Program-made: the position numbers and the translations under genes
The notes under the pieces: generated by a model
The model's database searches: none
Seen by the model: the letters and a program-made list of their open reading frames with translations, nothing else
What the model was told of the DNA's origin: nothing
Part shown: in pieces, positions 1 to 8,182 of the stretch
Layout: each line of letters opens with the position of its first letter
How positions within the stretch are numbered: the first letter of the stretch is position 1
Assembly: GCA_964421355.1 (NCBI GenBank)
Contig: CAYQWX010000037.1
Location: forward strand, 1 to 18,350
Length of the DNA: 18,350 bases
Direction: 5' to 3'
DNA from: JALTDM01 sp964421355
Lineage (GTDB): Bacteria; Bacteroidota; Bacteroidia; Bacteroidales; JALTDM01

Positions 1-1
1 C

Positions 2-94
2 GTATTGCTAATGATGAGTTCGGGAAACTTCTCTGGAATAGATATTGCTAAATTAGGCAAGGTATTGATAAAACCATTAAGAAAAAACATATAA
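2..94 (+). CDS. 3' end of a probable Mur ligase family protein (partial)
   Basis: An open frame enters from the left edge and stops with TAA at 92-94, leaving about 30 residues. The visible tail contains MMSSGNFSGIDIAKLG. It resembles the very C-terminus of Mur ligases of the MurC/Mpl type, in which an 'MSxGxFxGI' segment ends the last domain. If so, the gene would be a peptidoglycan-precursor or recycling ligase acting in the cytoplasm. Only the tail is visible, so neither the ATP-binding nor the central domain can be checked. The assignment rests on memory of this short motif and could be wrong. The following 273 bases (95-367) hold no ORF I would defend. Confidence 0.45.
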   Translation, partial: VLLMMSSGNFSGIDIAKLGKVLIKPLRKNI

Positions 95-367
95 AGGGGA
101 TATAATTCTACCTAAATACATTAAAACACATTAGCATATAAATCTCACTCTCAGCAAGTAAAGAAATATTATTGTAACATATCACTTCTTATGATAATTA
201 TTTAGAAACAAAATTCTAACCCCTTGCTGATATAAATATTTTTCATTATCCTAACAAAAATCATATTATTTACTTCTCAATCACCCTAACATTGTATATG
301 AAATTTTCTTGAGGGATTTTCAAAAAGCAAATCTTTCAAGATAAAAATAAAATCTAATCCGGAAGCT

Positions 368-625
368 ATGAATCTGACGGAAAAGAAAATAGGAAGCATA
401 CTTATAGTAGTAGAAAAAACATCGCCCCATAAAGCTAAGCTTAATTCTACTTTATCGGAATATGCAGATTGTATAATAAGCCGTCAGGGACTTAATCTAA
501 AAGAACGCAATTATAACCTAATCAGCCTGATAGTGGAAGGAGACATAAATAGATTTAACTCCTTTGCAGGAAAAATAGGAAGGTTAAAAAAAGTGAAAAT
601 CAAAATGTTAATAGCAAAACAATAA
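368..625 (+). CDS. TM1266-type iron-only hydrogenase system putative regulator
   Basis: This is a small 85-residue ACT/NikR-C-like protein. It has the pattern of the TM1266 family: an N-terminal strand (KKIGSILIVVE), then SEYADCIISRQGL, a central KERNYNLISLIVEGD segment, and a final 'KIGRLKKVKIK' strand. Members are usually 80-90 residues and are encoded beside [FeFe]-hydrogenase maturation genes. Their biochemical role is not established, and 'regulator' rests on the fold. The ATG is preceded by GGAAG at 362-366, and no alternative start fits the family. The stop lies 14 bases before hydG, so the two genes probably form one transcript. No Bacteroidota -33/-7 promoter is evident upstream. The family call is from sequence pattern, and the neighbouring hydG supports it strongly. 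Confidence 0.85.
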   Translation: MNLTEKKIGSILIVVEKTSPHKAKLNSTLSEYADCIISRQGLNLKERNYNLISLIVEGDINRFNSFAGKIGRLKKVKIKMLIAKQ

Positions 626-639
626 AAAACATAAAAGTC

Positions 640-2067
640 ATGAAATTTTATCCTGAAAAATATTGCATTCCAGACGAGCCAATGAAACCGTTCATTGACG
701 AAAAAGAAATTTTTGAATTTTTGGAAAAGACAAAAAATCCAGACAAGGAAAAAGTAAAAGACATAATACAAAAATCACTAGACAAACAACGTTTATCAAT
801 GGAAGATGTGGCATATCTTATAAATGCCAATAACCCCGAACTTGTAGAACAAATTAAAGAAGGTGCAAGAGAATTAAAACGCAAAATATATGGAGATCGT
901 ATAGTGCTATTTGCTCCATTGTATGTAGGAAACTTATGTACAAACAATTGTGCATACTGTGGTTATAGAGTAACTAATAAAGCAGTAAAACGTGTTACAC
1001 TAAAAGGTAAAGAACTAATAGAACAAGTGGAAGCTCTTGAAGACGATGGACACAAAAGACTTATACTCGTATTTGGAGAACATCCTGCTTATGATGCTAA
1101 TTTTATTGCAGAAACGGTAAAAACAGTATATAAAGTAAAAAAAGGATATGGAGAAATAAGAAGAGTAAATATAAATGCCGCTCCTCTTGATATAGAAGGA
1201 TATAAAATAGTAAAAGAAGCTGGAATAGGTACCTATCAAATTTTTCAAGAAACATATCACCACCCAACTTATGACAAAGTGCACTGGGGAGGAAAGAAAA
1301 AAGACTATAACTGGCGTCTTACCGCATTAGATAGGGCACAAGAAGCACTTATTGACGATGTGGGCATCGGAGCATTATTCGGACTCTATGATTGGAAATT
1401 TGAAGTGTTGGGAATAATACGTCATGTAAATCATTTTGAAGCGGTTTACAATATAGGACCACATACAATATCTTTTCCTCGCATACAAAATGCTTACAAT
1501 CTTGCAATAGACAAATCCAATTTGGTAAGTGATTATGATTTTACTCGTCTTGTGGCAATATTAAGATTAGCTGTACCATATACAGGTATGATTCTCACTG
1601 CACGTGAGCCTGCACATATCAGAGATGAAATTATGGCATTTGGAGTTTCTCAAATCGATGGTGGAACAAACATACAAATGAAAGGTTATACAAAAAAAAC
1701 AGAAGAACAGAAATTGAATGAAGAACAATTCGAGATAAACGATACACGCTCCCTTGGAGAAATAATTGAAGAGCTTATAGATAGAGATTTTCTCCCCTCA
1801 TTTTGCACAGCTTGCTACCGACTGGGACGGACTGGCGAACACTTTATGGAGTTTTCAGTACCTGGATTTATAAAAAGATATTGCACTCCTAACGCAATAC
1901 TTACTCTGGCTGAATATCTGGAAGATTATGCCACCAAACAGGTAAAAGAAAAAGGATATAAGCTTATAAATAAAAACCTTACAGACATGCAAAATGATAA
2001 AATTAAAATACAATTAATAAACAAACTAAAACTTATAAAAGAAGGACAACGGGATTTATATTTTTAA
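640..2067 (+). CDS. hydG: [FeFe]-hydrogenase H-cluster radical SAM maturase HydG
   Basis: This encodes a 475-residue radical SAM enzyme. HydG lyses tyrosine to p-cresol, CO and cyanide, and builds the Fe(CO)2(CN) synthon for the hydrogenase H-cluster in the cytoplasm. The CX3CX2C motif for the SAM-binding [4Fe-4S] cluster is at C100, C104 and C107 (CTNNCAYCGYR). The second, C-terminal cluster motif CX2CX22C is at C389, C392 and C415 (CTACYRLGRTGEHFMEF), which separates HydG from the related ThiH. Length is normal for the family. The start at 640 gives the expected N-terminus and lies 14 bases after the TM1266-type gene. HydE, HydF and a hydrogenase are not in this window, so they must lie elsewhere if the pathway works. 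A hairpin lies downstream at 2092-2128. Confidence 0.97.
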   Translation: MKFYPEKYCIPDEPMKPFIDEKEIFEFLEKTKNPDKEKVKDIIQKSLDKQRLSMEDVAYLINANNPELVEQIKEGARELKRKIYGDRIVLFAPLYVGNLCTNNCAYCGYRVTNKAVKRVTLKGKELIEQVEALEDDGHKRLILVFGEHPAYDANFIAETVKTVYKVKKGYGEIRRVNINAAPLDIEGYKIVKEAGIGTYQIFQETYHHPTYDKVHWGGKKKDYNWRLTALDRAQEALIDDVGIGALFGLYDWKFEVLGIIRHVNHFEAVYNIGPHTISFPRIQNAYNLAIDKSNLVSDYDFTRLVAILRLAVPYTGMILTAREPAHIRDEIMAFGVSQIDGGTNIQMKGYTKKTEEQKLNEEQFEINDTRSLGEIIEELIDRDFLPSFCTACYRLGRTGEHFMEFSVPGFIKRYCTPNAILTLAEYLEDYATKQVKEKGYKLINKNLTDMQNDKIKIQLINKLKLIKEGQRDLYF

Positions 2068-2091
2068 TCAAAAGGCAAAAACTTAATAAAA

Positions 2092-2128
2092 AAAGAGGGT
2101 GCCATCCATTTCAAACAACACCCTCTTT
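2092..2128 (-). terminator. Hairpin terminator between hydG and rubrerythrin
   Basis: A 10-bp perfect stem, AAAGAGGGTG (2092-2101) with CACCCTCTTT (2119-2128), encloses a 17-base loop. Read on the minus strand the stem is followed by a T-rich tract, so it fits a rho-independent terminator for the rubrerythrin gene, which ends at 2151. On the plus strand only three Ts follow, but the hairpin lies just after hydG and may also stop that transcript. Confidence 0.8.
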
Positions 2129-2150
2129 GCTGAAAAAACAAAGTGTTTTA

Positions 2151-2729
2151 CTAATAATTTTCTACAAACATTTCAAAATATGCTTGTGGATGTTTGCATA
2201 CAGGACATACTTTTGGAGCTTCTTCACTTTCATGCAAATAACCACAATTGCGGCATTTCCATATTATTTTACCATTTCTCTTAAACACTTTACCTCTTTC
2301 CAAGTTTTCATAAAGCTTACGATAACGCGCTTCATGTTCTTTTTCCACTTTTGCAATCAATATATAAGCTGCCGCAATTTCAGGAAAACCTTCTTTTTCA
2401 GCAACATCTGCAAAATGAGGATAAAGCTCTGACCATTCTTCATTTTCTCCATCAGCAGCCGCTTTAAGATTTTCTAAAGTCGTACTTTCCACTCCTGCAG
2501 GATAGCTTGCTGTAATTTCAACCATTCCTCCTTCTAAAAAGCGGAAAAATATTTTTGCGTGTTCTTTTTCATTTAAAGCGGTTTCCTCAAAAATAGCTGC
2601 TATTTGTTCCAATCCTTCCTTTTTAGCTATTTTAGCAAACATATCATACCTTTGGCGAGCTTGGCTTTCCCCCGCAAATGATTTCAAAAGATTTTGTTCT
2701 GTTTGTGTTCCTTTTAGTGATTTTTTCAT
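2151..2729 (-). CDS. rbr: Rubrerythrin
   Basis: This encodes a 192-residue peroxide-scavenging diiron protein that reduces hydrogen peroxide in the cytoplasm of anaerobes with electrons passed through a rubredoxin-like site. The N-terminal ferritin-like four-helix domain carries the expected ligands: E21 (FAGESQAR), E54 and H57 (NEKEH), E95 and E98 (GENEEW), and E129 and H132 (VEKEHEARY). The C-terminal rubredoxin-like domain has C159/C162 (CRNCG) and C175/C178 (CPVC). I chose the ATG at 2727-2729 because MKKSLKGTQTEQNLLKSF is the usual family start; an upstream in-frame ATG adds 18 unlikely residues. No clear Shine-Dalgarno is seen. The gene stands 102 bases after a permease gene on the same strand and ends at a hairpin terminator. 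Confidence 0.96.
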   Translation of the reverse strand: MKKSLKGTQTEQNLLKSFAGESQARQRYDMFAKIAKKEGLEQIAAIFEETALNEKEHAKIFFRFLEGGMVEITASYPAGVESTTLENLKAAADGENEEWSELYPHFADVAEKEGFPEIAAAYILIAKVEKEHEARYRKLYENLERGKVFKRNGKIIWKCRNCGYLHESEEAPKVCPVCKHPQAYFEMFVENY

Positions 2730-2831
2730 AATAAAAACTTTTTTATAAATTTGAGATAAAGATAATAAAATATAATAAACCAACTTACATAAATTTCATA
2801 TAATTATTTTAATAATAAAATTCTTACAATA

Positions 2832-3638
2832 TTAAAAAGAATACACTCCAAGCAATTTACCGATAAAGAAAACCAATACAATTATCAATATCCAACGGGC
2901 AAAAGAAGCACCTTTTTTAATAGCCAAATGTGAAGCCAATGTTCCACCTATTAAACCACCTATGGCAGTAATACCTCCAATAATAAAATCCACTTGTCCG
3001 CTAAAAATATAAATGGCAAGAGCAAAAGGATTGTACATCAACACAATAAATACTTTTATGGCATTTGCCTTCACAATATCATACCCAGCATTAAGCACTA
3101 ATCCCGCCAAAATAAAAATTCCTACTCCTATATGTAAAAATCCGCCATACATTCCTATAAGAAAGAATAATATCACTTGAACAAAAGTAGGTTTAGGCTT
3201 TACTTTATGTGCTTTCCCTTTTATCCAACTTTCCGGCTTATAAAGCACAAAAAACAACATAAAAATCATTGCTACTGCAAGTATTTTCCTAAAAACTCCT
3301 TCATCAATATTCACAGCTATTTCTGCTCCCAATATAGAACCGAAAAGAGTAGGTAATCCCAGAAGTAAGGCTTTTTTCAACTCTAAAACATTTTTACGAA
3401 AAAATGTAATTGTTGCCGAAAGAGTTTGCAACAATACGGTAATACGCAAAGTTCCATTAGCCATTGTAGCAGGCAACCCAAGCATCATATATACAGTATA
3501 AGTAATAGCAGACCCACTACCTGCAAAAGTATTGATTATTCCCACCAAAAAACCTGCAAATATCAATAATGCAATAACCCACCACGAATAAATATCAACA
3601 GTATAATGAACATTTTCCAATAAAATCATTCTAATCAC
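2832..3638 (-). CDS. TauE/SafE (DUF81) family membrane permease
   Basis: This 268-residue, strongly hydrophobic protein is predicted to have about eight membrane helices. It shows the two-repeat pattern of the TauE/SafE family: NTFAGSGSAIT (36-46) followed by GLPATMANGTLRI (54-66) in the first half, and GMYGGFLHIGVGI (162-174) with NAIKVFIVL in the second. Family members are inner-membrane exporters proposed to move sulfite, sulfoacetate or other small organic anions, but substrates are rarely known. The motifs do not reveal the substrate here. The start could be M1 or M4 (three codons in); the hydrophobic core begins near residue 18 either way. It lies 63 bases after the U32 gene and 102 bases before rubrerythrin on the same strand. 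Confidence 0.88.
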   Translation of the reverse strand: MIRMILLENVHYTVDIYSWWVIALLIFAGFLVGIINTFAGSGSAITYTVYMMLGLPATMANGTLRITVLLQTLSATITFFRKNVLELKKALLLGLPTLFGSILGAEIAVNIDEGVFRKILAVAMIFMLFFVLYKPESWIKGKAHKVKPKPTFVQVILFFLIGMYGGFLHIGVGIFILAGLVLNAGYDIVKANAIKVFIVLMYNPFALAIYIFSGQVDFIIGGITAIGGLIGGTLASHLAIKKGASFARWILIIVLVFFIGKLLGVYSF

Positions 3639-3701
3639 TATTTAATAACAGCTACAAAGTAATAAAAAATTAAGAGGTAAAATATTTAGTAAATAAAAAA
3701 A

Positions 3702-4958
3702 TCAATGTTTAATTTCCACTATTTTATAAACCCTATCCGAACGGCGTAATTTATCTTGTAGTGGAAATGTTGCAATATTACCCTTATCTATTCTTTTTAC
3801 ATCTTGCTGCTCATAGTTCCTTAATCCCGTGATTTCCGTTTCTATTACTCCTGTAGTAGGTCCTATAATCATAATTTTATCTCCTAAAGATAAATCATAC
3901 GCTTCAAGCTTAATTTCTGCTACTTTAGCTTTTGAAAAATAATTGGATACTTTACCTATATACAACTTCTTTTGAGTAGCCATTGAGCCATATACATTAC
4001 TCCATTCTCCCAATTTTCTGCCAAGATAATATCCGTCCCAAAAACCACGATTATATACCTTTTTCAATTCTGATTCCCACATTTTAACTTTTTTAGGAGA
4101 AAAACTACCTTCCAATACGGAATTTATCACATCATTATACACTTCCACAGTCTTTTTCACATATTCAGGTCCTCGTGCCCTACCCTCTATTTTAAAAACC
4201 GTAGCACCGCTTTCCATTATCTTGTCAAAAAAGTAAAATGTAGCCAAATCTTTGGGAGACATAATATATTCATTATCAATCTCCAACTGATAACCTGTCT
4301 CTTTATCCGTTACCACATAAGCTCTCCTGCAAGTTTGCTGACATGCTCCTCTATTTGCAGACGAATTAAACTCATGAAGACTCATATAACATTTACCCGA
4401 CACAGCCATACACAAAGCACCGTGAACAAAAATTTCTATTTTTATTTTTTCCCCAGAAAATCCTGTAATATTTTCTTCGTCTATTTTTGAGGTCAAATAT
4501 TTTACTTGCGACAATGTAAGCTCCCGCGCCAATACCATGACATCAGCAAAAGGTGCATAAAATTTCAAAGTTTCAACATTGGATACATTTACTTGTGTAG
4601 ATATATGCACGGGCATACCTACTTGGTGAGAATAATTTATTACCGCTTGATCACTTGCAATAACGGCATCTATACCTGCAATTTTAGCTGCCTCTACTAA
4701 CTGTTTCATCACGGGTATTTCATGGTCATAAATGATTGTGTTTACAGCAAGATATGCTTTAAGTCCGTTATCATGAGTTATTTGGACTATTTTAGGTAAG
4801 TCATCTATTTTAAAGTTATTAGTACTTTTAGCTCTCATGTTCAATTGCTCCACACCAAAATATACTCCATTGGCTCCCGCTTGAATAGCCGCTGCCAATG
4901 ATTCATATGTTCCCACCGGAGCTAACAATTCATATTTATCCCTACTTTTCTTATACAT
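3702..4958 (-). CDS. Peptidase U32 family protein (probable tRNA/rRNA hydroxylation type)
   Basis: This is a 418-residue U32-family protein. The N-terminal YELLAPVGTYESLAAAIQAGANGVYFG starts the TIM-barrel-like domain. The U32 signature runs from E175 to S193 (EIFVHGALC, then GKCYMS). It is followed by NRGACQQTCRRAY, giving cysteines C183, C190, C206 and C210 as likely iron-sulfur ligands. KIEGRARGPEYV is a further conserved block, and residues from about 330 form a small beta-rich C-terminal domain. Characterised relatives such as TrhP (YegQ) and RlhA hydroxylate tRNA or rRNA with prephenate-derived chemistry, so a peptidase role is doubtful. Length is closer to TrhP than to RlhA. The start ATGTATAAG overlaps the stop of the upstream endonuclease gene by 8 bases. 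It cannot lie much later, because the conserved domain begins at residue 9. Confidence 0.9.
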   Translation of the reverse strand: MYKKSRDKYELLAPVGTYESLAAAIQAGANGVYFGVEQLNMRAKSTNNFKIDDLPKIVQITHDNGLKAYLAVNTIIYDHEIPVMKQLVEAAKIAGIDAVIASDQAVINYSHQVGMPVHISTQVNVSNVETLKFYAPFADVMVLARELTLSQVKYLTSKIDEENITGFSGEKIKIEIFVHGALCMAVSGKCYMSLHEFNSSANRGACQQTCRRAYVVTDKETGYQLEIDNEYIMSPKDLATFYFFDKIMESGATVFKIEGRARGPEYVKKTVEVYNDVINSVLEGSFSPKKVKMWESELKKVYNRGFWDGYYLGRKLGEWSNVYGSMATQKKLYIGKVSNYFSKAKVAEIKLEAYDLSLGDKIMIIGPTTGVIETEITGLRNYEQQDVKRIDKGNIATFPLQDKLRRSDRVYKIVEIKH

Positions 4959-5619
4959 TATTTATTTTTCTTTCTGCAATAACTATTTTTTTATCATATA
5001 ATCTTTTATTATCAGAATTAAATTCGTACTTAACATCTAATTTTAAACGAGATAAATCTAAAATCTTCCAACTCCTAACCTTATATAAATGTTTGTTCCC
5101 CACACTCTTTTCCACAAAAAGTTCAAAGGAAATGCCAAAATGGTGAGCATCTTTTGTTATCTTAAAATCATTCGAAGGAGATAAATAAAAACTTCTTTGA
5201 GTACTATGTATATTTTCAATATTAAAAGTCTTACATTCCAAATAATTCACTTGTCCAAATTCATCTATAAATTCAATATCAGGATAACCCGTAGATTTTT
5301 TCTTACCATTAATTGTAAAAGGAGTATCAGCCTTGTATCCCTGTAAACTTAATGCATCTTTCACAAACACTTCAATATCATTACCAACTTCATTAGGACG
5401 AGAACGTAATATCCCTTTTTTATTAACCTCTTTCAAAACAATATCTGCACATTTTTTAAGTTTATCCAGTACTCTTCTATCCCTTGAACTTCGTCCGTTA
5501 TATGGAATTACATTATTACCTGATAATCCTTCTATAACAATAGTTAAGGGCAAATTTTTCAACGGTTTTAACATTTGGCTTATAACACCTTCCAATTCTT
5601 TCGATAACTTATTTTTCAT
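4951..5619 (-). CDS. Putative type II restriction endonuclease, PD-(D/E)XK fold
   Basis: This 222-residue protein has no name I recognise, but it carries a clear nuclease core. GYPDIEF gives D114, and 14 residues later YLECK gives E128 and K130, forming a PD-X13-EXK metal-binding motif. An upstream block, RSRPNEVGNDIE (73-83), adds possible metal-binding acids. The gene begins 5 bases after the methyltransferase stop, in the methyltransferase-then-endonuclease order typical of type II restriction-modification pairs, so it probably cuts unmethylated DNA at the shared site. The recognition sequence cannot be read from the protein. It overlaps the next gene (U32 family) by 8 bases. Base composition looks more AT-rich than in the flanking housekeeping genes, which would fit horizontal gain. 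It could instead be a helper nuclease of a less typical system. Confidence 0.8.
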   Translation of the reverse strand: MKNKLSKELEGVISQMLKPLKNLPLTIVIEGLSGNNVIPYNGRSSRDRRVLDKLKKCADIVLKEVNKKGILRSRPNEVGNDIEVFVKDALSLQGYKADTPFTINGKKKSTGYPDIEFIDEFGQVNYLECKTFNIENIHSTQRSFYLSPSNDFKITKDAHHFGISFELFVEKSVGNKHLYKVRSWKILDLSRLKLDVKYEFNSDNKRLYDKKIVIAERKINNV

Positions 5620-5624
5620 TTTAT

Positions 5625-6866
5625 TTATTTTTCAAATAAAACAATCCTATTTGAGTTTGTTCCTTTTTTATTATTTTTTATTCCCCATATATTTGCTGTT
5701 TTTGTAAACTTTTGTCTATTTATAATAACAGCCAATGGCTTAAATCCTGATTTTACACCCATTGGTATAACATATTCTTCCAATTTTATTTTACCATTCT
5801 TAACTTCTCCAACTTCAAAAGCTACATAACCTCCTTTTTTAGTTATCCTATATAATTCATTAAAAACCAATTGCATTACTTTAGACCATTGTTCTACTGT
5901 TTTAGACATTGTTATCCTTTTTTCAACCTCATAAATATTAATACCATTAAACCACCCTCTTAACCAATTATCTTTACCATATTGAACAATATCTAAAAAA
6001 GGTGGAGATGTTACAGTTAATTGAACAAAATTATCAGGAATATCAAAAGTTTCTCTTGCATCTTCATTTAAAAAAATTGCTGTTTTGTGAATATTTTTTA
6101 ATCTTGTCTTTTGTGTATTATTTACAGTTCTTATAAGTGATTTTGTTTTATTTAGTATAATTTCTTTAATATCTTTATATTCAGGTTTCTGATTTCGCTC
6201 TTTATTAATTTTAATTTGTCTTTCTGGCAAAACAGCTTGATTAGGCGGCATTGTATATACTGAAAAAAATCCTTTGGAATGACCAGTAAGTCTGTTAGTA
6301 GCTACCATTCTAATCCATTTATCAAAATCATTTAATTCATTATTTTTTTCTTTTGTTAAAATATAATTACGTAGAGAAACAATCTCACTTTCAGTATCAG
6401 GATGATAAAACATTGATAAATCAATATCTGCTTTTAATCCTTTTTTGAGGGGAATATTATTTAAATATGTTTCTAACACATAAAAATCAGGCACTAATAA
6501 TCTAGGTTCTGCCAATATTTTACTTAACGGATTTACATCATTACCTATTATTTGTCTATTCATTAAAGCAGCTTCAATAACGGTAGTTCCTCTACCTAAA
6601 AACGGATCATAGACAAAATCTTTTTCATTAGTTAATTTTTCTATAAAAAAATGTGGAAGTTGTGGTTTGAAACATGCCCTATATGATATTTCATGCAAAG
6701 AACTCCCTTGCCTTTGTTTTGATGTCCAAAACTCATTTGTATAATATAAGATTTCTATACCTTCTATATTTTTCCTTTCTATTATAGTTTCTTGTATTTT
6801 TTCATCCTTAAAAAGATTTTCTGAATAATTATTTAATTTAAATTTTTCCAAATATTCCAAAAACAT
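5625..6866 (-). CDS. Site-specific DNA methyltransferase (N4-cytosine or N6-adenine)
   Basis: This is a 413-residue amino-methyltransferase. Motif order is X-like (HEISYRACFKPQLPHFFIEKL, around 59-78), then motif I DPFLGRGTT (87-95), motif II GNDVNPLS (108-115), catalytic motif IV TSPPF (286-290), and GGYVAFEVGEV (345-355). SAM binding therefore precedes the catalytic loop, opposite to the classical beta class of TSPPF enzymes, in which motif IV comes first. A long insert (about 120-280) between them may hold target recognition. It should protect host DNA from the endonuclease encoded 5 bases downstream. TSPPF is commonest in N4-cytosine enzymes, but the methylated base is not certain. The gene lies 64 bases after clpX. 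No separate controller gene or consensus promoter is seen. Confidence 0.9.
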   Translation of the reverse strand: MFLEYLEKFKLNNYSENLFKDEKIQETIIERKNIEGIEILYYTNEFWTSKQRQGSSLHEISYRACFKPQLPHFFIEKLTNEKDFVYDPFLGRGTTVIEAALMNRQIIGNDVNPLSKILAEPRLLVPDFYVLETYLNNIPLKKGLKADIDLSMFYHPDTESEIVSLRNYILTKEKNNELNDFDKWIRMVATNRLTGHSKGFFSVYTMPPNQAVLPERQIKINKERNQKPEYKDIKEIILNKTKSLIRTVNNTQKTRLKNIHKTAIFLNEDARETFDIPDNFVQLTVTSPPFLDIVQYGKDNWLRGWFNGINIYEVEKRITMSKTVEQWSKVMQLVFNELYRITKKGGYVAFEVGEVKNGKIKLEEYVIPMGVKSGFKPLAVIINRQKFTKTANIWGIKNNKKGTNSNRIVLFEK

Positions 6867-6930
6867 GTTTTTTAATTAATTTTAATATTTCTGTCTAATA
6901 TAGAATTATTTTTTATTATATCTCCCCATG

Positions 6931-8171
6931 CTACACCTTCACCTCGTTTTGTTCTATCCTTTCTTTTGCATATTTCAAATCTATCACAAACTTTTTCCCT
7001 TTCATTGAGGGGGCTTCATACATTGCATCATTCATTATTCTTTCCAGTATTGTTTTTAATCCTCTTGCTCCCAACTTACTTTCTATCGCCTTTTCCACAA
7101 TATAATCCAACACTTCTTCTTTTATCACAACATCAACACCATCTATCTTAAACAGTTTCTTATATTGTTTAATCAAAGAGTTTTTAGGCTCAACCAATAT
7201 CCTTTTTAATGCTTCCTTATCCAACGGATGTAAATAAGTAAGCACAGGCATACGACCTATAAGTTCGGGGATTAAACCATAAGACCGTAAGTCTTCGTGT
7301 GCAATATATTGTAATATGTTTTCTTTCTTTATCTGTTGAGCTTTCTGTGTAGCTTTAAAACCTACTGCCGAAGTATTAAGCCTTTTAGCTACAATTTTTT
7401 CAATACCATCAAAAGCTCCTCCCGCTATAAACAAAATATTTTTGGTATTTACTTGTATAAATTTTTGTTCAGGATGTTTTCTTCCACCCTGTGGCGGCAC
7501 ATTCACTATTGTACCTTCCAATAGTTTGAGTAATCCTTGCTGCACACCTTCACCAGACACATCTCNNNNNNNNNNTCTCTTGTAATGGAAGGATTATCAC
7601 TTTTTCTTGCTATTTTGTCTATCTCATCTATAAAGACAATACCTTTTTCTGCTTTTGCAACATTATAATCCGCCACCTGTAATAAACGGCTCAATATAGA
7701 CTCCACATCTTCTCCCACATAGCCCGCTTCTGTAAATACCGTAGCATCAACAATGGTAAAAGGCACACTCAAAAGTTTTGCAATGGTTTGAGCAAGCAAA
7801 GTTTTACCTGTACCTGTAGCACCTACCATTATTATATTTGACTTATCAAGCTCTACATCATCATCTCCTTGATATTTAATTCTTTTATAATGGTTATAAA
7901 CGGCTACAGATATTATTTTTTTAGCATCATCTTGTCCTATTACATATTGATCCAGAAAAGCTTTTATTTCTTTGGGTGTAGGTATTGTTAACTCTTCATT
8001 ACCCAAATTATTTTTTTTCTTTAATCTACCATGCGTTCTTTCCTCTTCCAATATAGAGTACGCCGCATCTATACACACATCACATATTGCACCTTCCAAT
8101 CCGGCTACTAAAAAATCAACTTCACTCTCTTTTCTGCCACAAAAAGAGCATCTCCTTTCTTGTTTCTTCAT
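6931..8171 (-). CDS. clpX: ATP-dependent protease ATPase subunit ClpX (interrupted by an assembly gap)
   Basis: ClpX is the AAA+ unfoldase that feeds substrates to ClpP in the cytoplasm. The N-terminal zinc domain has C8, C11, C30 and C33. Walker A is GATGTGKT (117-124), the pore loop is GYVG (150-153), Walker B is GIVFIDEID (177-185), RKH is at 226-228, VGFKA (265-269) occupies the ClpP-binding loop position, and sensor 2 is GARG (363-366). Ten Ns at 7566-7575 split the frame. The flanks share a 4-base overlap; collapsing the Ns and one copy joins SITR directly to DVSGEG in frame, giving 408 residues, the normal length. Residue numbers use this repaired reading. The start is 11 bases after the clpP stop, so the two form an operon. 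A GTG-initiated ORF from 7560 is only the downstream piece. Confidence 0.96.
7566..7575. other. Assembly gap of ten Ns inside clpX
   Basis: The run of ten Ns looks like a fixed-length scaffold placeholder. The bases just before it (7562-7565) and just after it (7576-7579) are both TCTC. Merging them gives an uninterrupted ClpX frame at a highly conserved position, so no sequence appears to be missing. Confidence 0.9.
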
Positions 8172-8182
8172 ATTTCAATTTT

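Noticed and set aside
151..230. Inverted repeat TCAGCAAG / CTTGCTGA in the leading intergenic stretch
   Set aside because: Only 8 bp with a 64-base spacer in AT-rich DNA, no T tract and no supporting structure; chance is likely.
2730..2783. Upstream in-frame start for rubrerythrin
   Set aside because: The 18 added residues are hydrophobic and unlike the family, whose proteins begin at MKKSLKGT.
6931..8171. clpX appearing as two overlapping ORFs in different frames, suggesting a frameshifted pseudogene
   Set aside because: The frame break coincides with ten Ns flanked by a shared 4-base overlap; collapsing it restores a normal-length ClpX with all motifs.
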